A stretch of 6,346 bases of DNA from an uncultured Bacillaceae bacterium (GCA_937925695.1 CALAMD010000133.1:1-6346), one strand, 5' to 3'. Shown: positions 1 to 6,278, numbered from the stretch's first letter. Notes: generated from the sequence alone by a model not told the origin. A program made the numbers and translations.

Positions 1-309
1 ATCTTCATTAAATCGAATAACTTCAGCAAAGTTTGTAACATCTTCATCATCTGATGTCGTGACAACAATGATGGTTCGTTCCTCTGGATCAGATGAGACT
101 ATCTCATAAGTAGTTTCCATCGTCGTACCATCTTCTTTAATAACAGAAATTAATTTGCCTTCTGAATGATAAATATCGGCATATTCTGTTTCCCAATGTC
201 CTAATAATGCCTTCTCAGGGGAAGAAGTGTCCCTTCCACCACATGCAGCTAGTAATAATAAAATAAAAATACTAATAAAAAGCTTAGTGATTAGATTTTT
301 TTTGTTCAT
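1..309 (-). CDS. Putative small lipoprotein, N-terminal part (runs off the left edge)
   Basis: This is an open frame of 103 codons from the ATG at 309 to base 1, with no stop, so the C-terminus lies outside the window. The start is well supported: AAAAGGAG (316-323) sits 6 bases before the ATG. Residues 2-9 are a basic N-region (NKKNLITK) and 10-20 a hydrophobic core. They are followed by the lipobox L20-A21-A22-C23, so Cys23 should be lipidated after cleavage by signal peptidase II and the protein anchored outside the membrane. The mature part begins GGRDTSSPEKALLGHWETEY and is polar, acidic and strand-like. The GHWET stretch recalls lipocalin-like or other small beta-sheet lipoproteins, but I cannot assign a family. 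The start lies 34 bases after the sfsA stop on the same strand, so the two are probably co-transcribed. Lipoprotein identity is firm; function is unknown. Confidence 0.85.
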   Translation of the reverse strand, partial: MNKKNLITKLFISIFILLLLAACGGRDTSSPEKALLGHWETEYADIYHSEGKLISVIKEDGTTMETTYEIVSSDPEERTIIVVTTSDDEDVTNFAEVIRFNED

Positions 310-343
310 TTTGTTCTCCTTTTGTTATTTTCTTAATCCCTGC

Positions 344-1033
344 TTATGATAAAACAACTGGTAGTTTGTGATCTAGCATCCACTGGCCATCTTTTTCAAT
401 GGCATTGTACGCTAAGATTTGAACACCTTGTTCTGAGGCATCCTTTAAAGCATCTGCAAAAGCAGCATCTATTTCTCGATTCGGTGAAAAAATGTGGCAT
501 CCTTGAATCATGACGACAAAAAGGACAATGGCACCATACCCATCTTGCCTAGCTTGAATCAATTCTCGGATATGTTTAGTCCCTCTTTCAGTTGGGGCAT
601 CCGGGAACATGGCTGTTTGATTATTGATTAATGTAACCCCTTTAACTTCAATAAAGCCTTTCACATCACCTATTCGATAAGCTAAATCGAAACGTGAACG
701 GCTAAAGGTTACCTCCCGTTTGACCTCGTCAACAAAACCCAACTCGATGATTCTACCTTTTTGCAATGCTTCATAGGCAATTTTATTTGGTGCATGGGAA
801 TCGATATTCACCCAATCGTCGTTTTTCCTGGTAGCGATCAGTGAATATTTTGTTTTTCGATTAGGGTTTGTGCTTTTTTCTAATTGAACGAGTGCCCCAG
901 GCTTAAGAAGTTCTTTTAGACGACCGGTATTTTTAATATGTACTTTTTCTATTTCACCGTTTATCTCCACTTCAGCAACAAATCTATTTAATCGTCTAAT
1001 AAAAGAGCCAAGGATTACCTTTTCATTTGTCAT
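344..1033 (-). CDS. sfsA: SfsA family protein (sugar fermentation stimulation protein homolog)
   Basis: The 229-residue product has the normal length for SfsA. The N-terminal half is an OB-fold-like domain with the family signature NTGRLKELLKPG (35-46) and WVNIDSHAPNKI (74-85). The C-terminal half is a restriction-endonuclease-like fold with FDLAY (115-119, Asp116), IEVKG (128-132, Glu129 and Lys131) and the stretch FPDAPTERGTKHIREL (143-158). Asp116, Glu129 and Lys131 match a D...ExK nuclease-type site, although a physiological nuclease role is not established here. In E. coli SfsA was described as a DNA-binding protein affecting maltose metabolism; the role in Firmicutes is unclear. The ATG start fits the family N-terminus (LGSFIRRLNRFVAEV). 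Its ribosome site is weak (GGATGTG, 1039-1045). A lipoprotein gene follows after 34 bases. Family assignment is firm; biological role is not. Confidence 0.95.
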   Translation of the reverse strand: MTNEKVILGSFIRRLNRFVAEVEINGEIEKVHIKNTGRLKELLKPGALVQLEKSTNPNRKTKYSLIATRKNDDWVNIDSHAPNKIAYEALQKGRIIELGFVDEVKREVTFSRSRFDLAYRIGDVKGFIEVKGVTLINNQTAMFPDAPTERGTKHIRELIQARQDGYGAIVLFVVMIQGCHIFSPNREIDAAFADALKDASEQGVQILAYNAIEKDGQWMLDHKLPVVLS

Positions 1034-1056
1034 TGTTTCACATCCAAATTTACTTT

Positions 1057-1081
1057 ATCATGTTGAGGGATTAAACATGAT
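1057..1081. repeat. Inverted repeat in the sfsA leader
   Basis: ATCATGTT (1057-1064) and AACATGAT (1074-1081) are perfect 8-base inverted arms around a 9-base loop. They sit inside the predicted sfsA 5' leader, ending about 24 bases before the start codon. There is no T-tract, so it is not a terminator. It could be a protein-binding site or a small leader hairpin, or chance in AT-rich DNA. Confidence 0.35.
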
Positions 1082-1134
1082 TTGAATGTTACCGTCATTA
1101 AAGTAAGTACCATTCAATCCACAATGATTCTATT

Positions 1135-1163
1135 ATTATAACATGTTAAATTTGAAATAGAAA
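1135..1163 (-). promoter_or_regulatory. Probable extended -10 promoter for sfsA
   Basis: On the minus strand there is a perfect TATAAT (1135-1140) preceded by TGT (1141-1143), giving an extended -10 (TGnTATAAT). The hexamer 17 bases upstream, TTTCTA (1158-1163), is a poor -35, as is common when the -10 is extended. Transcription would start near 1128, leaving a leader of roughly 95 bases before the sfsA ATG. The promoter lies downstream of the permease remnant, so sfsA need not depend on that remnant's old promoter. Confidence 0.6.
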
Positions 1164-1235
1164 TTAAGTGTTTTATTTTACTAACCTCGTAATGACAAGG
1201 GTAAATTCCATCTTCATTACATGTAAAATGCGATA

Positions 1236-1258
1236 AGGAGTAGGTTTTCCCTACTCCT
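1236..1258 (-). terminator. Hairpin at the end of the permease remnant, possible weak terminator
   Basis: AGGAGTAGG (1236-1244) and CCTACTCCT (1250-1258) form a perfect 9-bp stem with a 5-base loop. The stem overlaps the last codons and the TAG stop of the permease remnant. On the minus strand it is followed only by a short, interrupted T-rich stretch (TTATCGCATTTT), so termination would be weak. It plausibly marks the original 3' end of the permease gene. Confidence 0.4.
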
Positions 1259-1445
1259 CACCTAATTTAATAGCTTGATGAATACGGATTTTCGAAATCA
1301 TCCAGCTTAATATCGACAAGCCTATGATCAGCAAGATAGCTGCAAAAGAATAAACGAGTATCTCATCGTTTCGATCAAAAATGATGCGGAAAGGAAGTAA
1401 TTGTCCCCGATTCCCTAAGATAAAGGTTTGATAGAACAGTTTCAT
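1251..1445 (-). pseudogene. C-terminal remnant of an FtsX/MacB-type ABC transporter permease
   Basis: The 64 codons from an internal ATG to TAG resemble only the extreme C-terminus of an FtsX-like permease. They comprise a short extracytoplasmic lead-in (NRGQLLPFRIIFD, 12-24), one membrane helix at about 29-51 (ILVYSFAAILLIIGLSILSWMI) and a cytoplasmic tail KIRIHQAIKLGEE (52-64), like the R-I-x-x-x-QAIKLGE endings of the family. Full permeases of this type are several hundred residues with four or more helices, so the rest is missing. There is no ribosome binding site before the ATG, and immediately upstream the DNA is occupied by the oppositely oriented solute-binding protein fragment. The gene therefore appears cut off at about 1440-1455 and is unlikely to be functional. 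Family assignment rests on the helix plus tail only, so it is moderate. Confidence 0.6.
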
Positions 1446-2384
1446 ACATTGGATAGTTTTACAGTAGATGGCAGAGTTTATGGTTTACCTTTCCGTGGTT
1501 ATACCAATCAGTTGTTCTATAATAAAGAACTGGTTGAAAGCTTAGGTGGTATTCCTGAAACCTTAGAAGAACTAATAGACAAAATGGTTGAAGCAGATCA
1601 AGCAGGATATACTCCCCTTGTCTTTGATTTTGCTGAAGATGGGTTTGGTGGTGTGTATACGTACGAGGCTGAAACCATGTTCGAAGGGATACTACAGCGA
1701 ACGATAGATGAAGAGAAATTATCTGCGCTTCTTAATGGTGAAGCGATGTGGACCGATGATGAGTTTGTTCAAGCATTTGAAATCATGGAGGAACTAACAC
1801 AAATTGATATTCCCTTAATAGAGACAGCAATGCCTGGTGATCCTTTGGAATTAGCAGAAGCATTTCTGTCTGAAAATGAAGATATAGTGTTTTTTTACAC
1901 CGGTGCATACTTACCAAGTATACAGGCTAGTGATCAGTTTGCCCATTCGCAAGGCAATATAGGCGTCATGGCTATGCCACCTATGGCAGGATCACCAGAT
2001 GACGGTTACGCCGTACATGGAACCTTTAATGAAGGATTCGCGTTTAGTGGAAATATAACCGAACAAGAAGAACAAATGATTTATCAATTTATCGAAGCGT
2101 TATGGTCGGATGAATATATGATCGAATATAATATCGCATTTGGTTGGTCACCACCTATCAATGTGGAATCCGTTACAAATGATGATTTATTTATGGAGGT
2201 TGTCCAGGTAAATAATCAAGCAACCGGGTTTTTCCCTGAGTTAAGGTCTAAAATTTCATTTCTATACCTTGACGAAATTTCGGCTGTAATAAATAAATTG
2301 ATAAACGATGAAATCTCAGCCATAGAAGCAGCAGAGCAATTGCAGGAATACCATGAGCAAAGGCTTATGCAAGGAGAATTATGA
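1428..2384 (+). pseudogene. 5'-truncated extracellular sugar ABC transporter solute-binding protein (family 1)
   Basis: The frame opens at a TTG (1428) and encodes 318 residues that match the C-terminal three quarters of a family 1 solute-binding protein. VDGRVYGLPFRG (13-24), NQLFYNKELVESLGG (27-41) and IPETLEELIDKM (42-53) are the classic central motif. The region around IEALWSDEYMIEYNIAFGWSPP (222-243) corresponds to the late helix and 'GxxP' segment, and AIEAAEQLQEYHEQRL (298-313) is a typical C-terminus. Family members run about 400-450 residues; the lipoprotein signal, lipobox and first lobe strands (roughly 100-130 residues) are absent. AAAGG lies only 1 base before the TTG, too close to serve it, and an in-frame stop lies at 1416. 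Without export the product could not serve a transporter. It is acidic. The stop overlaps an ATG for a lost next gene. Confidence 0.8.
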
Positions 2385-2398
2385 TAGATTCAGGCTAG
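2371..2398 (+). pseudogene. Translation-start stub of a lost gene downstream of the solute-binding protein
   Basis: AAGGAG (2371-2376) is followed, 4 bases later, by ATG at 2381-2383, which overlaps the TGA stop of the solute-binding fragment as ATGA. This is the usual layout for translational coupling to the next transporter gene, often a membrane permease. Here the frame reads only M-I-D-S-G and stops at TAG (2396-2398). I infer that the body of the next gene was deleted just after its start. A chance ATG is possible, but the combination of ribosome site and ATGA overlap argues against it. Confidence 0.4.
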
Positions 2399-2464
2399 GT
2401 AGTGCCTATTCACTTCAAAAGGGCGTTTCTACATTATCCCACAGAGTATCAATGATTTATTCTA

Positions 2465-2505
2465 AAAAAATTTAGAGCTCACCTTCATTTATGTAAGGTG
2501 TGCTC
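2465..2505 (-). terminator. Probable bidirectional intrinsic terminator
   Basis: GAGC-T-CACCTT (2475-2485) pairs with AAGGTG-T-GCTC (2495-2505), a 10-bp stem with one T-T mismatch and a 9-base loop. On the minus strand the stem is followed by TAAATTTTTTTAG, a good T-tract, so it can terminate transcripts from the 91-residue gene. On the plus strand it is followed by a weaker ATTTTAT, serving the solute-binding remnant. The remaining sequence between 2399 and 2621 shows no gene. Confidence 0.6.
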
Positions 2506-2621
2506 ATTTTATGTTGAATGGGTTTGGTTAAGTAATATTAAAATTCTTAGTGATATACATCTTCGTGTTTAGTAATAGGTTAGAATCCTAACGACGAACT
2601 AATGAAATATTTAATCCCTTT

Positions 2622-2897
2622 TTAATCAAGCTTATTTATTTCTGTCCTTAATAAATCTAAGGATTCCCTTGTAAAAACACCTTGTTTATAAGCCTCAATA
2701 ATTGCCTTGGTAATACTAATTTCATCAAAAGCAGGTTGTCTCGGGACCCTTTGACCGTTCTTTTTATATCTCATTACTACCTGCTCGCCCTTTTCTTCCC
2801 CATCTTCTATTTTTATACACTTATCAATACATATTGAATAAACAGCAGATACTTGGAATTCGGATTCCACAATCGGTTTGTAGGTCGTTTTTGTCAT
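2622..2897 (-). CDS. Hypothetical protein, 91 residues
   Basis: I do not recognise this protein. It is very likely translated: a perfect AGGAGG (2905-2910) lies 7 bases before the ATG. No signal peptide or membrane segment is visible, so it should be cytoplasmic. The N-terminal half (about 12-45) looks strand-rich and holds a Cys-x3-Cys pair (C23, C27) and an acidic loop (EDGEEKGE, 31-38). A basic patch follows (RYKKNGQRVPRQ, 43-54). The C-terminal part (58-90, EISITKAIIEAYKQGVFTRESLDLLRTEI) looks like two helices separated by a turn. The gene stands alone. Its nearest upstream neighbour on the same strand is a decayed reading frame ending 44 bases before it, and a terminator hairpin lies about 115 bases after it. 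A Bacillaceae-restricted conserved small protein is the likeliest class. Confidence 0.7.
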   Translation of the reverse strand: MTKTTYKPIVESEFQVSAVYSICIDKCIKIEDGEEKGEQVVMRYKKNGQRVPRQPAFDEISITKAIIEAYKQGVFTRESLDLLRTEINKLD

Positions 2898-2941
2898 ATC
2901 TTATCCTCCTCTTATTATCTCATTGATATAAACGTTTGCGA

Positions 2942-3310
2942 TTACTGTTTCCAGCAAATAATTTTAATAATATCTCCTGCAGGACTTGTTTCATACTAGG
3001 CGCTATTAAATTCGGAAAGCTTAAATGAAACAACATACTGAACACCTTTGGTATTCTTTAAAGGCGGTGTCAATCCTTTCATCAACGTAACTAGGCTCTA
3101 CTAAACTATCTTCTGATACGTAACGTTTATGTACCAATACTATTATTAACAACACTTGAAACAAAATTGTCTGATCTTTACCTACCAAAATACTTTCGAT
3201 AAACTGTAAACTAAATTGGAAGGTTTCACCAAATCATCGTTTTTTAATTGATATGTTTTAGTATACAGATCAATAGTTAAATCGAAGTTAAAATGTGAAA
3301 CTTTTTTACC
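2942..3310 (-). pseudogene. Degenerate reading frame, probable decayed gene of unknown family
   Basis: This stretch has no intact gene, but three minus-strand segments read like protein in succession. Segment one (3310-3185) includes SHFNFDLTIDLYTKTYQL and ends at TAG (3182-3184). Segment two, in another frame (3233-3021), includes LVHKRYVSEDSLVEPSYVDE and is 70 codons open. Segment three returns to the first frame (about 3075-2945) and includes PPLKNTKGVQYVVSFKLSEF, an in-frame TAG at 2996-2998, then YETSPAGDIIKIICWKQ and a TAA at 2942-2944. Two frameshifts and one nonsense codon would restore a single product of roughly 115-120 residues. No start codon with a ribosome site is evident, and I recognise no family. 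AT-rich sequence can mimic this, so the call is tentative. Confidence 0.35.
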
Positions 3311-3402
3311 TTATGAAACAAGTTCAAATACTTACATTTGAATGCTCATAGTTTGTTAAAGTTCCTAAATAACTCTAACTGGGATATCTGCAGAACATCT
3401 TG

Positions 3403-3439
3403 AAAAAAAGAGCTTCCAAATGAATGGAAGCTCTTTTTT
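3403..3439 (-). terminator. Strong intrinsic terminator after the amidohydrolase gene
   Basis: AAAAAAGAGCTTCCA (3404-3418) and TGGAAGCTCTTTTTT (3425-3439) form a perfect 15-bp stem with a 6-base loop (AATGAA). Read on the minus strand, the core stem is followed by seven T residues. It lies 57 bases after the amidohydrolase stop and should end the exporter-amidohydrolase transcript. It is symmetrical enough to act in both directions. The stretch 3311-3402 beside it shows no gene. Confidence 0.9.
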
Positions 3440-3495
3440 GATCTATATAAAATGTTAATGGGGGATATATTTAAAATTCGATTAACGAATGTGCA

Positions 3496-4683
3496 TTAAT
3501 ATTTTTCAAAATAACTACAAACTACATGGCCAACAGCTTTTGCAGCAACGAGAATCGCATCTTCATCAAGGTCAAATTTCGGATGGTGGTTGAAATAGGG
3601 TTTGTCGACTCCTTTTGGTGTACACCCAATAAAGAAATAACTTCCAGGTATCTTTTCTAAATAATAGGCAAAGTCTTCGGATGGCGACAATGGTGGATAT
3701 TCTTTCACTTCTGTAATATGTTTGTCGTTAGCATTTTTCAACGTATCGGCAACCATGGCTGTTAATTCTGGTGTATTGTAAAGAGGTGGATAATCCGCTT
3801 CATACTCCAATGTACAAGTAACGCCAAATTGGGTTTCTAGGCCTGCTACAATTCGGTGTAGTTCCTTCTCAATAATCCCTTTGCTTTCATTGCTCATGTA
3901 ACGAATATCACCTTCAAGTTCAATGCTGTCTTTAATAACATTAAAGCTACCCTTGCCATCAAAGGAACCAATCGTAACAACACCTGATTCCATCGGGTTT
4001 AAGCGCCGACTAACGATTGTTTGGGCAACTGTGACAAAGTGAGCTCCTGCTACAATGGCATCATTTGCTGTATGTGGGGATGAGCCATGTCCACCTGTCC
4101 CTTGAATGTGTAATTTAAAATATGAGCGTCCGTTAAAGGCGTAACCACTTCGATAACCAACAACACCTGCTGGGTCCATCGGCAATACGTGAATGCCAAA
4201 TATGGCATCTAAATCATCTAACTTACCTGATTCCATAATACTTTTTGCACCACCAGGTGGTACTTCCTCTGCGTGTTGGTGAATGATTTTGACCGTCCCA
4301 GCCAGTTGGTCTTTTAATTCAATTAAACAATCGGCAAGGACAAGTAAGTAGGCGGTATGGGCATCATGCCCACACGCATGCATGACACCCTCATTTTTCG
4401 ACTTAAACGGAACATCTGCTTCTTCGGTAATTGGCAGGGCATCAAAATCTGCCCTTAAGCCAATTGTTTTACCGGGTTTGCCACCCTTGATGGTTACGAT
4501 AATGCCATAACCATTACCTACATTCGTGTCTATTTGAACGTCTTTACCATTGTAAAAATCGATAATATATTGGGCTGTTTTCTCTTCTTGGAAAGATAGT
4601 TCTGGATGAGCATGTAAGTAGCGACGAATTTCGATCATCTCATCTTTTCGTTCTTCTAGCCTTTTCATCAATTGGTTTCTCAT
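3496..4683 (-). CDS. M20D family metallo-amidohydrolase (N-acyl amino acid / peptide amidohydrolase)
   Basis: This is a cytoplasmic zinc- or manganese-type amidohydrolase of the hippurate / IAA-amino acid / N-acetyl-amino acid hydrolase group; it should cleave an N-acyl amide bond. In the 398-residue frame counted from the GTG at 4692, the motifs are HAHPELSFQE (27-36), GLRADFDALP (78-87), HACGHDAHT (105-113, ligands Cys107 and His109), HAEE (140-143, catalytic and ligand Glu), GIHVLP (166-171, His168), GGHGSSPH (200-207, dimerisation lid domain), SPSEDFAYYL (336-345) and FNHHPKFDLDE (367-377, last ligand His369). All metal ligands are present and the length is normal. I prefer the ATG at 4683 (395 residues): GAGG (4692-4695) is 8 bases before it, whereas the GTG overlaps that site and has none of its own. 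The gene follows the MFS exporter by 31 bases. The exact substrate cannot be read from sequence. Confidence 0.93.
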   Translation of the reverse strand: MRNQLMKRLEERKDEMIEIRRYLHAHPELSFQEEKTAQYIIDFYNGKDVQIDTNVGNGYGIIVTIKGGKPGKTIGLRADFDALPITEEADVPFKSKNEGVMHACGHDAHTAYLLVLADCLIELKDQLAGTVKIIHQHAEEVPPGGAKSIMESGKLDDLDAIFGIHVLPMDPAGVVGYRSGYAFNGRSYFKLHIQGTGGHGSSPHTANDAIVAGAHFVTVAQTIVSRRLNPMESGVVTIGSFDGKGSFNVIKDSIELEGDIRYMSNESKGIIEKELHRIVAGLETQFGVTCTLEYEADYPPLYNTPELTAMVADTLKNANDKHITEVKEYPPLSPSEDFAYYLEKIPGSYFFIGCTPKGVDKPYFNHHPKFDLDEDAILVAAKAVGHVVCSYFEKY

Positions 4684-4714
4684 CATAGCCACCTCATTAT
4701 TTTTTTAATCGTGA

Positions 4715-6142
4715 TTAATTTTTAGCAATGGCTGGTTTTGCTCCAATAACTTGTTCAACCATGTTTATTTCAGTTTCTTTTTCTCTAGGTACAAACAGGA
4801 CGATAGAGATTAATGACAATACTGCAAAGATTACATTCACAATAATTCCCGCTGACGCTGCTACTTCAACACTACTAATGACTGTAATTGCACTATAGAC
4901 GGTTGCTGAAATCGCAACACCGAAGGCATTTCCGAGTGAGCTAGCCATTTTATATACACCGGAAGCTTCGCCAACTTTATTAGCCGGGGCATACATCACG
5001 GCTGTATCTGTAGAAGGTGTAGCATACATGCCTAAACCTAAACCGAAGAGGATAAAACCACCAAAGACGACGATGGTATACATGAGATCTGGTAAAAAAG
5101 TAAGTCCCATCACCCCTACACCGACTAATGTTAATGCTGTGCCCCACACCATTGGCTTCCTTGCACCGGTACGTTGCATGATTTTTTCACCTACACGAAT
5201 CATTCCCAATACGGCGACAAGATATCCGAGTGAAAGCATACCTGATTCAAATGCTGAGAAACCTCGACCAACTTGCACATATGTGTTGGCTACTATCAAT
5301 GTTCCCGCCACTGCGTTTAATAAGAAGTTAGAGATCGTTGCTCCAGTATATGGCTTACTCTTAAACATTTTGAAATCAATCAGTGCATTATCACGCTGTG
5401 CTTCATACTTGATGAAAACAATAATCCCGACAACTGTTATAACGGCTAGACCGATTGTTAACGGATTCGTCCACCCAAAGTCAGCGCCTTGAGTGATAAA
5501 CACATTTAAAGCAAGCATCGTGACGATGAAGATGGCTAAACCACCAAAGTCGAATCTAAAGGCACCTGTTGTTTCTGCCTTACTTTCAGGCGTATCTTTA
5601 ATCAACCACATTGCTAGTAAAGCAAAGACGATAGAAAAGATGAAGATCCATTTCCAACCCATCGAGGTTGCGACTGCTCCACCAAAGAATGAACATAAAC
5701 CTGAGCCACCCCAAGAACCAATTGACCAATAACTAAGTGCTCGCTGACGTTCTTCCCCTGCAAAGTATTCTTTCATTAATGCGATTGTTGCTGGCATAAT
5801 CGCTGCTGCTGATAAACCTTGTAAAATACGACCAATGATTAGGAACATGGATCCGTTCGCTAACACGAGTAATAGAGAACCAATGACACTTAAGATTAAA
5901 CCAACATAGGTAATTTTTTTACGTCCGATTCTATCTGCTAACCCACCTGCTACAACAATGAACATCCCAGAGAATAAAGCTGTTAAACTAATTGCTACGT
6001 TAATCGTTCCGAGTGAAACACCTAAATCTGCTTGAACGGCTGGTACAATATTGACCATTGACTGAGCGAATAACCAAAACGTAATAACCCCAAAAACGAT
6101 TCCAGTAATCATTTTGTTCGTTCCTTTATAAGCTGTAGCCAT
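4715..6142 (-). CDS. NorB-like MFS multidrug efflux transporter (DHA2, 14-helix family)
   Basis: The 475-residue inner-membrane protein is a drug:proton antiporter-type MFS transporter. From memory of S. aureus NorB (quinolone and biocide efflux), many stretches are nearly shared: ITFWLFAQSMVNIVP (20-34), SLTALFSGMF (52-61), QGLSAAAIMPATIA (108-121), RQRALSYWSIGSWGGSG (132-148), FFGGAVATSMGWKWIF (152-167), PYTGATISNFLLN (264-276) and MYATPSTDTA (372-381). MFS motif A is GGLADRIGRKK (66-76). Fourteen hydrophobic segments can be drawn, and length matches the family. The ATG at 6142 has AAGGAG (6152-6157) 9 bases upstream. It is the first gene of an operon with an M20D amidohydrolase, so its substrate may be an acylated amino acid or peptide rather than a drug; orthology to NorB is not proven. 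Confidence 0.93.
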   Translation of the reverse strand: MATAYKGTNKMITGIVFGVITFWLFAQSMVNIVPAVQADLGVSLGTINVAISLTALFSGMFIVVAGGLADRIGRKKITYVGLILSVIGSLLLVLANGSMFLIIGRILQGLSAAAIMPATIALMKEYFAGEERQRALSYWSIGSWGGSGLCSFFGGAVATSMGWKWIFIFSIVFALLAMWLIKDTPESKAETTGAFRFDFGGLAIFIVTMLALNVFITQGADFGWTNPLTIGLAVITVVGIIVFIKYEAQRDNALIDFKMFKSKPYTGATISNFLLNAVAGTLIVANTYVQVGRGFSAFESGMLSLGYLVAVLGMIRVGEKIMQRTGARKPMVWGTALTLVGVGVMGLTFLPDLMYTIVVFGGFILFGLGLGMYATPSTDTAVMYAPANKVGEASGVYKMASSLGNAFGVAISATVYSAITVISSVEVAASAGIIVNVIFAVLSLISIVLFVPREKETEINMVEQVIGAKPAIAKN

Positions 6143-6200
6143 TGTAAATCTCTCCTTAATTAATGAATTTTAAAACAGCTATAAAACTTCTAAGTTAGTA

Positions 6201-6214
6201 AATCATTCATGATT
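6201..6214. promoter_or_regulatory. Inverted repeat in the operon leader, possible operator
   Basis: AATCAT-TC-ATGATT (6201-6214) is a perfect 6-base-arm palindrome with a 2-base centre, about 30-40 bases downstream of the predicted transcription start and about 60 bases before the exporter ATG. It shares the ATGAT/ATCAT half-site letters with the repeat at 6265-6276, though in the opposite order. It could be a second operator (roadblock) or chance. Confidence 0.3.
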
Positions 6215-6249
6215 GCAGTAGTTGTTGAGCTCTTCTTAACTACAATTTA

Positions 6250-6278
6250 AGTATAGAAAAATTAATGATTTATCATAA
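6250..6278 (-). promoter_or_regulatory. Probable sigma-A promoter of the exporter-amidohydrolase operon
   Basis: On the minus strand TTATGA (6273-6278) and TATACT (6250-6255) are separated by exactly 17 bases. The -10 matches consensus at five of six positions, the -35 at three of six. Transcription would start near 6243, giving a leader of about 100 bases. The weak -35 overlaps a small inverted repeat, which would suit control by a repressor or activator. Confidence 0.5.
6265..6276. promoter_or_regulatory. Inverted repeat overlapping the -35 region, possible operator
   Basis: ATGAT-TT-ATCAT (6265-6276) is a 5-base-arm palindrome between and over the -35 and spacer of the predicted operon promoter. 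Position and size would fit a MarR- or TetR-type site, as such exporters are often controlled this way, but no regulator gene is in the window and the repeat is short. Confidence 0.3.

Noticed and set aside
1189..1220. GTAATGA (1189-1195) and TCATTAC (1214-1220) inverted repeat
   Set aside because: Seven-base arms with an 18-base loop in AT-rich DNA and no T-tract; too weak to call a regulatory site or terminator.
1446..1484. Extension of the permease frame upstream of its ATG
   Set aside because: The frame stays open to 1484, but those codons are the antisense of the conserved VDGRVYGLPF-coding part of the solute-binding protein, so they are not permease sequence.
2579..2592. GTTAG-AATC-CTAAC small hairpin after the 91-residue gene
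   Set aside because: Only 5 bp of stem and no T-tract; the hairpin at 2475-2505 is a far better terminator for that gene.
2911..2960. Promoter for the 91-residue gene
   Set aside because: TTGCTG and TATATC are present on the minus strand but 21 bases apart, too far for a sigma-A promoter; no better pair was seen.
5028..5492. Plus-strand open frame of 154 codons starting MPKPKPKRIK
   Set aside because: It lies wholly antisense to the MFS exporter, has low-complexity K/P/T-rich composition typical of the reverse complement of a membrane protein gene, and has no ribosome binding site.
5493..5732. Plus-strand open frame of 79 codons
   Set aside because: Antisense shadow of the same MFS gene; no family features and no start signal.
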